Shown: in pieces, positions 8,287 to 15,315 of the stretch
Layout: each line of letters begins with the position of its first letter
Numbering within the stretch: position 1 is the first letter of the stretch
Assembly: GCF_003402975.1 (NCBI RefSeq)
Contig: NZ_QURB01000005.1
Span: 124,001-188,000, forward strand
Source of the DNA: Brumimicrobium aurantiacum
GTDB taxonomy: Bacteria; Bacteroidota; Bacteroidia; Flavobacteriales_D; Crocinitomicaceae
DNA length: 64,000 nucleotides
Direction of reading: 5' to 3'
Position numbers and translations under genes: made by a program
The notes under the pieces: generated by a model
What the model saw: only the letters and a program-made list of their open reading frames with translations
What the model was told of the DNA's origin: nothing
The model's database searches: none

Positions 8287-8799
8287 CTAGTCGTCACAAA
8301 AAGATTCTTGTCCATCACAATAAGTATGAAGTCTTCCCTTGTAGGTCACACTGAATTGATCATTCAATTTAAATGCATAACCTCGTAAATAGATACAAGG
8401 GATTTCTTGATCTAAACTTTTTTTCTCTTTTATCTTAAGAAAATTTTTATCGAATGGAGAGTCTCCCATCAATTCTATATTACCATCATTATCAACACTA
8501 TAACTTCCTTGAAACTGAAATTTATTTCGAAATACAGAAAAATTATCCTTTTGTAATAGAGAAAGCTCTATGAAATAAGTTGAATCAGAATTAAACCTGG
8601 ATCCAATATGGTTGTATCGATTTTAAGACGTGTCAAGGCTAGCGCTAATTGTTTTATCTGTTGACTTGAATTCGCATTCAAAGGAACAGTATGAATATTT
8701 CAAATACGGATTTCCACTAGAAAAGTATTCCTCGGCTTGCTGTGCTGTTGTGGAAACTGCAATAATTAATGTGAAAATTATACTAAATATTTGTCCCAT
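8287..8799 (-). pseudogene. Exported protein gene interrupted by an in-frame stop
   Basis: From an ATG at 8799 preceded by a good ribosome site (AAGGAG), the frame reads a leader (MGQIFSIIFTLIIAVSTTAQ) and 58 codons, then hits TAA at 8623-8625. The same frame continues without another stop for 111 codons to TAG at 8287. Downstream residues look like genuine protein (SVDNDGNIELMGDSPFD, then CDGQESFCDD). Rejoined length would be about 170 residues. The simplest reading is a nonsense mutation in a small exported protein; a sequencing error or suppression remains possible. No family recognised. The internal ATG at 8469 could at most give a 61-residue fragment. Confidence 0.7.
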
Positions 8800-9131
8800 A
8801 AGTAATCTCCTTAAAGTCTAGTGTTTGGTGTCGCAGCATCCCGAAGGGTGTTATGCTCTATACGTTTTGTTGAACTCAACCTTCGTTAGCTAAAGTACAA
8901 AACTCTTCGTACACATCAATAACATAAAACATATTGATACGGAAAAGAAAAACAATCGAAACCGGTATCCTCCTACAGATGATGGGACAATCTATGAGTA
9001 CTTCGTAGTTCAGCGATTCCCATTTCGAAATGTTGGCCGACTTGGCGAAGCGACTTCACAACCGTAAGGCGTAATTGGCACGACGAATGCTTAGTTATTG
9101 GCATGTCGTTTTATTTATTTTGTAAACTACT
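8800..9131. other. Gene-free, GC-richer intergenic block with small palindromes
   Basis: This 332-base interval is visibly richer in G and C than the surrounding genes. It includes a perfect 12-base palindrome CATTTCGAAATG at 9021-9032 and a small hairpin around CATCCCGAAGGGTG near 8838. Blocks such as GCCGACTTGGCGAAGCGACT have the look of dispersed repeats. No open frame worth calling. Confidence 0.45.
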
Positions 9132-9854
9132 TTAGTTATAAAAAACTCCCTTACTATCTAATTTATCAATTAATATCTCAAACAATCTTTTAGCATAAAC
9201 CTGGCAGTTGTCAAAAAATCCAACCTTAACAGTGAAGTTTGAAGTTTCGTCCATTTTAATCAATTTCTCCTTCACAAATAGTAAAGTGTCGTCCTTTGTC
9301 TCTTCATCCAACGGGAAATTTAAATAGAAATTGGCATTTTCACCTTCATAAACTGTATGTGTAATTAAAACAGCATAGGTTTTTATTGAATTTCTAAGGA
9401 GTCTCGATATAATTAGGAAATCTCCACCTTCTTGAATTGTATCAATAATATCCTTGTCAAAGTCATAAGTCCCTTTCAAAAGATTGATGATCTTTTTTGT
9501 ACTGCCATTCACAGATAAATCTGGCAACACATTGGCTACTTTTTCATAGCCAAGAATTTGTTTACTTTGATATAATGCTCTAAAGTACTTTGAGATAAAT
9601 TGCCGGAAGACAAATAGGAATGTTTTGCATTTCAAATTGATATTTAACTGAATAGGGTCTTCTAATAAGTTTAGATATCTAATTTGTGGTTTCTCTCTCC
9701 TTGTGCCAATTAGATTCTTTTTTTTCTCTAATCCATTTTTAATCTCATCTAGAATAATGTCAATTTCTGCATTCAGTATTTGTATTTTGCCCAAGTTAGT
9801 TTCCAAATCCTCTTGAACTCTTACATCAATTGAAATATTGTTATCTGCCATCAT
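9132..9854 (-). CDS. Unknown protein, cassette-like unit
   Basis: An open frame of up to 258 codons begins at 9908. I prefer the ATG at 9854 (or 9851), because codons upstream of it lie inside the hairpin-forming site 9888-9972 and the new start follows an A-rich leader (AAAAATTCAAAA). The resulting protein has about 240 residues with no signal peptide. The N-terminal 60 residues are rich in charged helix formers; the central part (FLFVFRQFISKYFRALYQ) and LIISRLLRNSIKTYAVL look helical. I do not recognise a family. It is one of several single-gene units on the minus strand, separated from its neighbours by repeat-like sequence rather than joined in an operon. Confidence 0.7.
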   Translation of the reverse strand: MMADNNISIDVRVQEDLETNLGKIQILNAEIDIILDEIKNGLEKKKNLIGTRREKPQIRYLNLLEDPIQLNINLKCKTFLFVFRQFISKYFRALYQSKQILGYEKVANVLPDLSVNGSTKKIINLLKGTYDFDKDIIDTIQEGGDFLIISRLLRNSIKTYAVLITHTVYEGENANFYLNFPLDEETKDDTLLFVKEKLIKMDETSNFTVKVGFFDNCQVYAKRLFEILIDKLDSKGVFYN

Positions 9855-9887
9855 TTTTGAATTTTTATTCTTGTGTGCTTTGGAAGT

Positions 9888-9972
9888 AATACACTTAACG
9901 TTCTGCATTAGGGAATGTGGTGCTTTCTCGAGTGTAATTGTGCGCCATATTGCTTACTGCGTGTTATGTGTA
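9888..9972. repeat. attC-like imperfect hairpin, site 1
   Basis: Two nested stems are visible. Outer arms ACACTTAAC (9891-9899) and GTTATGTGT (9963-9971) pair at 8 of 9 positions. Inner arms 9905-9920 and 9945-9960 pair at 12 of 16. The spacers between stems are unequal (5 and 2 bases) and the loop is 24 bases. The outer arm contains ACTTAAC, which fits the RYYYAAC core of integron attC sites. It overlaps the end of the gene at 9954 and lies just before the true start of the gene at 9854. Confidence 0.45.
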
Positions 9973-10511
9973 TTTTTTAATTCAACTTTGTTTTTCAGTT
10001 CATGCCATTCAGACCAAAATTTAAAGTATGCTACTTTATCATATTCATCGTCCGGCAATATTCTATCCTCACTGTTATTAAAGAGGTATTCAACTGCATT
10101 TACTAATTTTAACACCTCATTTTTATATACAATCCAGGGTAGCGTTATAGCTTGATTGGGAGTTATCAGTCTAACGTTATCATTATCATGTTCAACCCAC
10201 CAATTACTTCCTAAATCGTATGCGCCTCCAGTTTCAATGTGCACTCTAGAATTAGGATGATGGTCAAGATGATGACCCTCAAATGGCACTAAAACATCTC
10301 CAACTTGATGGTTGGAAGTATGATTTTCGAATAGTGTTCTTAATAAATGTAATCCGGCAGCACTTAAATTCCACCAATTGTCACGCTGCATCATTGATTC
10401 ATTACCAATAATGACATTAATATTACCATGGGCGCATCTGTCCAAAGCACCCATTTCATCATCGATCCAGTGGACCTTTTTAATATCTATTTTAAAATTT
10501 TGGTTTGTCAT
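9954..10511 (-). CDS. Unknown protein, cassette-like unit
   Basis: A 185-residue cytoplasmic protein without signal peptide or membrane segment. The middle is rich in histidine and tryptophan: MQRDNWWNLSAAGLHLL, then FEGHHLDHHPNSRVH and GSNWWVEHD. This might bind a metal, but no catalytic pattern is recognisable. The C-terminal codons (NTHNTQ, stop at 9954-9956) lie inside the left arm of the hairpin site 9888-9972, so the site has supplied the last residues of the protein. Upstream sits copy A of a 150-base dispersed repeat. Unknown family; the place in the array suggests an accessory gene. Confidence 0.75.
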   Translation of the reverse strand: MTNQNFKIDIKKVHWIDDEMGALDRCAHGNINVIIGNESMMQRDNWWNLSAAGLHLLRTLFENHTSNHQVGDVLVPFEGHHLDHHPNSRVHIETGGAYDLGSNWWVEHDNDNVRLITPNQAITLPWIVYKNEVLKLVNAVEYLFNNSEDRILPDDEYDKVAYFKFWSEWHELKNKVELKNTHNTQ

Positions 10512-10517
10512 GGTTCA

Positions 10518-10664
10518 TTACACATAACAGTTGGTTATACGCATTGCGTATATATCATCTTTATTTCAACCCAAATTTAACAATTAAAACGAAACATCAA
10601 TTCTTTGATCATTTTGATTTACAAGGTAATTCGCGATTCATAAATGATAATAGTCGTTTGTAAA
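10518..10664. repeat. Dispersed repeat, copy A
   Basis: A block of about 147 bases upstream of the gene at 9954 that matches copy B (13071-13220) along most of its length. A 33-base core (10579-10611) is identical to copy C (15874-15906). The left end holds ACACATAACAG and the near-palindrome ATACGCATTGCGTAT. Confidence 0.75.
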
Positions 10665-10775
10665 CGCACGCTCAATATCAAAGCGTAAATCAGCAAGTTA
10701 ATCTTCAAAAACAAGGTAATAAATCGTTTTCACCATGTGTTTGTCAAGCTTACTTGTGGGTTTCTGGCTTTATTT

Positions 10776-11621
10776 TTAATATTTCATTTCTCGTCTTTCA
10801 AAATACCAAGTTATATAGTCATTCACTAAAGCTTCATTTGAAATGGTTTCTTTCAACAAGAAGTTTTTTGGCAGTAATTCACTCAAACTTTGGTTAATCT
10901 TGAGATTAAGTATGGGTTGTTCAAGAGTCAATGAAGTGTCACTATGATTGTACCAAGGTTGCTTAACTGGGTTTGGATATTTTCCTTCAAATCTGTACTC
11001 TGCCGTGCTGGTTGATATCCAAATATTGATTATGTTTGAATAATCAGTAACGATGACGTAACCTGAAGTGTCAAATCTTTCTTTCAGGTAGATTTTCAGC
11101 GTATCCATGGATTTACAGCTATTAAAGAATTCATCATTTTGCTCTTTAGTTGAATACCTTCTCTTAAACTGCCATGCAATATCATTCCGTTTAGCAACCT
11201 TGCGAATTTGTTTTTCAGTGATAAAGACTTTCAGTTCTGTTGTGTCAACTTGCGTGAATAAGTTCCTATTACTGACATTTGTTGATAATGCAGTCAATAG
11301 TGATTCAATTTTGTTCAAGTCGGTCTCCTTTCCAATTTCGGATTTGTAAACATTAGTCTCAAGAGTTATCGTGTCAGGTTTAAAAGTCCGTCTGTATTCG
11401 TCTCGATAAAATTGGTGTATTACGTACTGATTTTGATTACTGTCAAAAGTGAATGAGATAATATCTGCTATTCCTTTCGTTGTTCCCTTATCGTCAAATT
11501 GATACACACTTCTGTGGGACTTAATAAAAACTGTATCAACCAACTGTCCGTTGAATTGCAGTTGCTGTCCGAATACCGAATAGGACAAAATGGTAAATAT
11601 TAAAGTCAGAGTGTTCTTCAT
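10776..11621 (-). CDS. Exported protein of unknown function
   Basis: A frame is open from 11669, but the ATG at 11621 starts a proper signal peptide (MKNTLTLIFTILSYSVFGQ, cut before QLQFNGQLV), so I start there; the protein has 281 residues. The mature protein is beta-rich with repeated KSxxxYQFD and NQYVIHQFYRDE type stretches. A central helical part carries paired lysines and arginines (QIRKVAKRNDIAWQFKRR). No known family recognised. It lies in the minus-strand array between the toxin-antitoxin pair and repeat copy A, and has its own leader, so it is probably expressed independently. Confidence 0.75.
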   Translation of the reverse strand: MKNTLTLIFTILSYSVFGQQLQFNGQLVDTVFIKSHRSVYQFDDKGTTKGIADIISFTFDSNQNQYVIHQFYRDEYRRTFKPDTITLETNVYKSEIGKETDLNKIESLLTALSTNVSNRNLFTQVDTTELKVFITEKQIRKVAKRNDIAWQFKRRYSTKEQNDEFFNSCKSMDTLKIYLKERFDTSGYVIVTDYSNIINIWISTSTAEYRFEGKYPNPVKQPWYNHSDTSLTLEQPILNLKINQSLSELLPKNFLLKETISNEALVNDYITWYFERREMKY

Positions 11622-11712
11622 TTTAGCTTGCTGCCAATGGTTCGCAAAAAGGCAAAGACCCCTACCCAAATATAATCTTTATGCCTATTTTGTTTACTTG
11701 TTTATATGCCTA

Positions 11713-12000
11713 TCATCCAATCGAAATGTTTAGATTTTTACCTAAACCTATCTCGATTAACTTATTATACGTTGAAATTTGGATATCACTTAGACCTCTT
11801 TCAATCCGAGAAATATAACTTTTCTTAGTACCTGTTCTTTTAGCTAATTCTTCTTGAGTGAGTTTAGCTTCTTTTCGCGCTTCCTTTAACATAATCCCAA
11901 GGCGAAAAGCAAGTGATTCCGCATCATATTGATCTCGTTTTTCAGTCCCTTTTGGTCCGTAATTCTCATCAAGAAGCTGACTTAATGTTTTAGTTTTCAT
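11713..12000 (-). CDS. HigA-like antitoxin, XRE helix-turn-helix
   Basis: A 95-residue protein whose central part is an XRE/Cro-type helix-turn-helix: EARKEAKLTQEELAKRTGT followed by KKSYISRIERGLSDIQIST. It follows the RelE/HigB-like gene and overlaps it by 11 bases, the reversed toxin-then-antitoxin order typical of HigBA pairs. By analogy it should neutralise the toxin by direct binding and repress the operon promoter. The ATG at 12000 lies within the end of the toxin gene, which suggests translational coupling. Chromosomal cassettes often carry such pairs. Confidence 0.88.
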   Translation of the reverse strand: MKTKTLSQLLDENYGPKGTEKRDQYDAESLAFRLGIMLKEARKEAKLTQEELAKRTGTKKSYISRIERGLSDIQISTYNKLIEIGLGKNLNISIG

Positions 12001-12334
12001 CTTCCTTTAGTTTTAAATATTCTTTCTTCAATTTTTCAGCGAGTTTAATTTCCTTTTTAGGTGTCTTTTGGGTCTTCTTTATAAAACCGTTTGTCAAAAC
12101 TATTAAGTTCCCATCATCCTGAAAACAAAGAATTCTGATACTTTTTTGCGAAGTAATTATCCGTACTTCATAAATACCATTAGTGTTTTCAAGTTTTTTA
12201 AAGAACTTATTTGGAACTCTCTGTTCGAACCGAACCAAGTCCAGTACATATTCCATCTTAGTTTGAACTTTAGATTCTTGAACACTATAAAAGTCTAAAA
12301 CCTTGTCGCCGAAAAATATTATTTCTCTTACCAC
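11990..12334 (-). CDS. HigB/RelE-like toxin (Gp49 family)
   Basis: A 114-residue protein of the phage-Gp49/HigB branch of the RelE superfamily, ribosome-dependent mRNA nucleases. Family hallmarks are visible: YVLDLVRFEQRVPNKFFKKL, then GIYEVRII, and the C-terminal GFIKKTQKTPKKEIKLAEK. No ATG is available near the expected N-terminus, so the start is a GTG at 12334 giving MVREIIFF, which matches the usual beginning of the family. It is the first gene of the pair with the XRE antitoxin. The pair lies 68 bases downstream of hairpin site 12402-12481. Confidence 0.88.
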   Translation of the reverse strand: MVREIIFFGDKVLDFYSVQESKVQTKMEYVLDLVRFEQRVPNKFFKKLENTNGIYEVRIITSQKSIRILCFQDDGNLIVLTNGFIKKTQKTPKKEIKLAEKLKKEYLKLKEDEN

Positions 12335-12401
12335 ACCAACAAAGTTAACTAATTAGTTCACTTTATCCAATTTTTTGAGAATAATTCGAATCCTTATACA
12401 T

Positions 12402-12481
12402 GGCATACAACGTCCTAAAATAAGCAAAGTAGCGCAAACCTTGAGCCCTATCGACGGTATTTTGTTTATTTGTTGTTATGT
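12402..12481. repeat. attC-like imperfect hairpin, site 2
   Basis: Outer arms GCATACAAC (12403-12411) and GTTGTTATG (12472-12480) pair with one bulged base. Inner arms AAATAAGCAAAGTA (12418-12431) and TATTTTGTTTATTT (12458-12471) pair at 12 of 14. The left side has six extra bases between stems and the right side none; the loop is 26 bases. The same architecture and the same side of asymmetry occur at 9888-9972. It sits just after the stop codon of the gene at 12485 and before the toxin-antitoxin pair. Confidence 0.45.
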
Positions 12482-12484
12482 ACC

Positions 12485-13039
12485 TTATTTAATTTCTTCA
12501 AAGCTGCAACCTTCCAGTCCTGCTTTTGTTATCGCAACTTTCAACTTTTCTGATACACATAGTATTGAGTGTTTTTTTTCTTTTACGAACTGAACGTCTG
12601 TTTCACAATCGTCTCCAGAATCAGGGAAAAATAGATATCCATAGTTATCAAATCTCTTTCTTCTCTTTATGAGTGGTACCTCGAAGAATAAATTCTTAGG
12701 CAACTTATGATCTCTAAAAGTACCGAGCAGTTTTTTACTCATAAACAATCCACGCCTGCTATTTATAAAGTCTCCTTCTATCAAATCTTTCGGTGTATTA
12801 GATCCGATTAAAACTGCTTCACCCAGATATGTTCCTTCAGAGGGTACTTCTTCTGATGAAAATAAATTTTGTAGTTGCCGAACTAAAGGAACGAAATTCG
12901 ATTCTAAAGAAACCGAAAATGACCCATCTTCATTTTTAATGATTTCTGATTCTGGTTTTGGCCAATGAGTAAACTCCCAATCATCTATATATGCGACCTT
13001 TTCATCGCTCAGGTCTGGCTCTATTTGGTATAACTTCAC
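12485..13039 (-). CDS. Imm11/DUF1629-like protein
   Basis: A 184-residue soluble protein. It opens MKLYQIEPDLSDEKVAYIDD and closes with HSILCVSEKLKVAITKAGL plus EGCSFEEIK. This start-and-end layout resembles the Imm11 (DUF1629) family, thought to be immunity proteins against contact-dependent or polymorphic toxins. I am only moderately sure of the family. No toxin gene is adjacent, so if it is an immunity protein it is an orphan. It ends at a hairpin site and starts downstream of repeat copy B, so it forms one unit of the cassette-like run. Confidence 0.6.
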   Translation of the reverse strand: MKLYQIEPDLSDEKVAYIDDWEFTHWPKPESEIIKNEDGSFSVSLESNFVPLVRQLQNLFSSEEVPSEGTYLGEAVLIGSNTPKDLIEGDFINSRRGLFMSKKLLGTFRDHKLPKNLFFEVPLIKRRKRFDNYGYLFFPDSGDDCETDVQFVKEKKHSILCVSEKLKVAITKAGLEGCSFEEIK

Positions 13040-13070
13040 GTCTAATTACATTGTAGTTTTTGAGTACAAG

Positions 13071-13220
13071 TGGTACACAACAATTGGCTATCAACCATGG
13101 TCTATATCCAACCTGTATCTTTTCCATCAAATTTAACAATTAAAAGGAAATATCAACTCTTTGATCATCTTGATTTATAAGGTCATTCGCGATTCGTAAA
13201 TGATAATAGTTGTTTGTAAA
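13071..13220. repeat. Dispersed repeat, copy B
   Basis: About 150 bases lie upstream of the Imm11-like gene and match copy A (10518-10664), with roughly nine of ten bases equal in the right-hand 95 bases. The left-hand portion is more diverged but keeps the ACACAACAATTGGCTAT block that corresponds to ACATAACAGTTGGTTAT in copy A. Confidence 0.75.
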
Positions 13221-13369
13221 TGAATAATTCTACGGCTATCATTATTGGTGAGGTTTATGACTCGGCAAGAATTACTCATGAATTGTCTCAACTATAAATT
13301 GAAAATTACATGAGTATAAAGCAGTAGTGGGATTAAATCACTTCCCATTTGGAGTAAAATATACGAATT

Positions 13370-13411
13370 AAAAAGCAAAACGATTTGAGTTTAAACCCAA
13401 ACCGTTATTGC
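13370..13411 (-). terminator. Terminator of the dioxygenase operon
   Basis: On the minus strand, GCAA and ACGGTTTGGGTT pair with AACTCAAATCGT and TTGC using two G-U wobbles, followed by a run of T residues. It lies about 25 bases after the stop codon of the gene at 13436. Confidence 0.6.
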
Positions 13412-13435
13412 ATTTATACCTTATTGTTTGCTTTT

Positions 13436-14323
13436 TTATCCAAACTTTACACTTGTCATAGTCAGTGAACCACCTATAGGATTATCGTTAAAGATTGTGG
13501 TATTATCCTTTTCGTCTCTTAATCCTAATGTGTACAATAAAGGCAAATAATGCTCAGACGTTGGAATAGCTAGGTTAAACGCTTCTCCTTGCTTTTTGAA
13601 GTCAATTAAATTTTGATGATTTCCCTGCAAAATCCATTTCTTCATTTTGCTATCTGCTTCTATTGCCCAATCATAACCGTAGTTCTCATTAATTTTTCTA
13701 AAATCAACTTTTCTTAAATTATGAACCATATTACCACTACCTACTATAAGCACGCCTTTATCTCTTAATTTTTTTAATTGTTGCGCTAACTCGTAATGTT
13801 GCTGAGGCGTCATATTATAATCCAAGCTAAGCTGAATAACAGGCACATCTGCTTCTGGAAATAAATGCTTAACTACAGTCCAAGCTCCATGATCCAAACC
13901 CCATTTATCATCTAAGTGAACACTTCCTAATGGGTTTATAAATTCTGAAATTTCTTTAGCCAGTTTTGGATGTCCAGGCGCTGGATATTGTACATCATAA
14001 AGTTCTTTAGGGAATCCACCAAAGTCATGAATCGTTCTTGGATTTTGCATGGCTGTGACAAAAGTTCCGTTTGTTTCCCAATGGGCTGAAACCACAATAA
14101 CAGCATTGGGTTTGTCCAATTGCTGCCCTTGTTTTTTAAACGCTCTAACAAATTCATTGTCTTCGATACCATTCATGGGCGAACCATGTCCTAAAAAAAG
14201 GACTGGCATTCGCTTAGAAGAATCAAAAGAATCCGTTATGTTTTCTAATTTATTTAACGCTGATATCATAGGAATACTTAAAGCTGTTAGTCCTGCAATC
14301 TTTAAAAATTTTTTACGCTCCAT
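13436..14323 (-). CDS. YgiD-like extradiol (DODA-type) dioxygenase, exported
   Basis: A 295-residue protein of the class III extradiol ring-cleavage dioxygenase family related to E. coli YgiD (DOPA 4,5-dioxygenase). Family motifs are present: VLFLGHGSPMNGIE, VVSAHWET, GLDHGAWTVVKHLFP and GSGNMVHNLRK, whose histidines bind the metal. Unlike most relatives it starts with a hydrophobic leader (KKFLKIAGLTALSIPMISAL), which suggests export or membrane attachment. It starts one base after the stop codon of the oxidoreductase gene at 14325, so both are co-transcribed, probably under the divergent HxlR regulator. Substrate unknown; an aromatic or quinone-type compound is plausible. Confidence 0.85.
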   Translation of the reverse strand: MERKKFLKIAGLTALSIPMISALNKLENITDSFDSSKRMPVLFLGHGSPMNGIEDNEFVRAFKKQGQQLDKPNAVIVVSAHWETNGTFVTAMQNPRTIHDFGGFPKELYDVQYPAPGHPKLAKEISEFINPLGSVHLDDKWGLDHGAWTVVKHLFPEADVPVIQLSLDYNMTPQQHYELAQQLKKLRDKGVLIVGSGNMVHNLRKVDFRKINENYGYDWAIEADSKMKKWILQGNHQNLIDFKKQGEAFNLAIPTSEHYLPLLYTLGLRDEKDNTTIFNDNPIGGSLTMTSVKFG

Positions 14324-14324
14324 T

Positions 14325-15194
14325 TTAAGCGTATATCTTGGTCAAAAATTCTTTAGCTGTAGTTGGTTTTCTTCCCAATAACTTCTCTAATGAATTGTCT
14401 GACATTTCTAATTCACCATTGGCTTGAGCTACCGAAAATGCGGTGAATATTCCAATATATTCATCAGGAACACCATAAGTTTTCAGTGTGGCCTGATAAT
14501 CTTCTGGTGAAGGCGATTGATAGGTGATGTCTTTGCCACTTATTTGTGCAATTGTTTCAGCTACCTCATTATATGTAATTGCTTGATTGTTGACTAATGG
14601 ATACTCCTTATTCTCGTGCCCGTCTGAAGTCAATACTACTGCTGCTGCTTCTGCCAATTCTTGTCTTAATACTAAACTGGATTTTCCGTTTTGTGCAGGT
14701 TGCATAATAACGCCTGTTTCCATTACTTGTTCTCCTATAAACATAGGCAACATGTCCATATATGTGGCGTTCTGTAAAAAAGTATATGTCATACCACTTT
14801 CTTTTATCCAGTTTTCAGTTTTTAGATGTGAATCCTGTAAGAATGCGATAGCAGAATCATCTCTCTCCTGATTTCTCATAAATGAAGTATAGACAATATG
14901 CTTTACTCCAGTTGCTTTGGCTGCTTTAACCACATTTTGATGTTGAGCGGCACGATCTTCTATTTCACTACTCGAGACAAATAATAATTTATCTACACCT
15001 TCAAAGGCTTTTACTAAAGAGTCATAGTTACTATAATCTCCTATTTTAACTGTAATTCCATCTGCTTTATAATTGTTTGCCTTTTCCAAACTTCTAGAAA
15101 GAACCGAAATATCAGAGGTGTTTACACCCTTTGCTATTAATTGCTGAACGGCATGTTTACCAAATTCGCCTGTTGCTCCTGTTACTAATATCAT
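14325..15194 (-). CDS. NmrA-like / QOR2-type NAD(P)H oxidoreductase
   Basis: A 289-residue atypical short-chain reductase. The N-terminal Rossmann motif TGATGEFG (GxxGxxG at residues 6-12) follows MILV. The body, with DKLLFVSSSEIEDRAAQH, HIVYTSFMRN and ENWIKESGMTYTFLQNATY, matches the QOR2/NmrA-like group, NADPH-dependent quinone reductases or redox sensors. The gene is first in the operon with the dioxygenase and divergent from an HxlR regulator, a frequent pairing for QorB-like enzymes. A perfect TAnnTTTG box lies on the minus strand at 15233-15226. Confidence 0.88.
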   Translation of the reverse strand: MILVTGATGEFGKHAVQQLIAKGVNTSDISVLSRSLEKANNYKADGITVKIGDYSNYDSLVKAFEGVDKLLFVSSSEIEDRAAQHQNVVKAAKATGVKHIVYTSFMRNQERDDSAIAFLQDSHLKTENWIKESGMTYTFLQNATYMDMLPMFIGEQVMETGVIMQPAQNGKSSLVLRQELAEAAAVVLTSDGHENKEYPLVNNQAITYNEVAETIAQISGKDITYQSPSPEDYQATLKTYGVPDEYIGIFTAFSVAQANGELEMSDNSLEKLLGRKPTTAKEFLTKIYA

Positions 15195-15225
15195 TTTTTA
15201 AAACTTTTAATCGTTAATAATGATA

Positions 15226-15242
15226 CAAATGTATTACATTTG
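15226..15242. promoter_or_regulatory. Palindrome 1 in divergent promoter (contains a minus-strand -7 box)
   Basis: CAAATGTATTACATTTG is a perfect 8+8 inverted repeat around one base. Its left arm reads TACATTTG on the minus strand, a TAnnTTTG box about 31 bases before the oxidoreductase start, so a protein bound here could block that promoter. Confidence 0.55.
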
Positions 15243-15257
15243 CTATACAAAATATAG
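15243..15257. promoter_or_regulatory. Palindrome 2, probable HxlR operator half-copy
   Basis: CTATACAAAATATAG has 5-base inverted ends and matches the stronger palindrome at 15278-15293 except in the centre. It abuts palindrome 1. Confidence 0.5.
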
Positions 15258-15277
15258 TAAGTTATTAATTAATATCG

Positions 15278-15293
15278 CTATACTTTTGTATAG
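15278..15293. promoter_or_regulatory. Palindrome 3, probable HxlR operator over plus-strand promoter
   Basis: CTATACTTTTGTATAG is a perfect 6+6 inverted repeat with a 4-base centre. It contains TACTTTTG (15281-15288), a TAnnTTTG box 27 bases before the HxlR start codon. A repressor here would shut off its own gene. Confidence 0.55.
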
Positions 15294-15315
15294 TTAAAGT
15301 TTAAAATTTTTGATA

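Larger units (their letters stand above)
13040..13435. other. Gene-free stretch with repeat copy B and a terminator
   Basis: The left half holds dispersed-repeat copy B (13071-13220). The right end holds the terminator hairpin of the dioxygenase gene (13370-13411). Between them is AT-rich sequence in which I see no gene. Confidence 0.6.

Noticed and set aside
8630-8821. 63-codon open frame on the plus strand over the disrupted gene
   Set aside because: It runs antisense to the signal-peptide part of the split gene, which has the better start and ribosome site.
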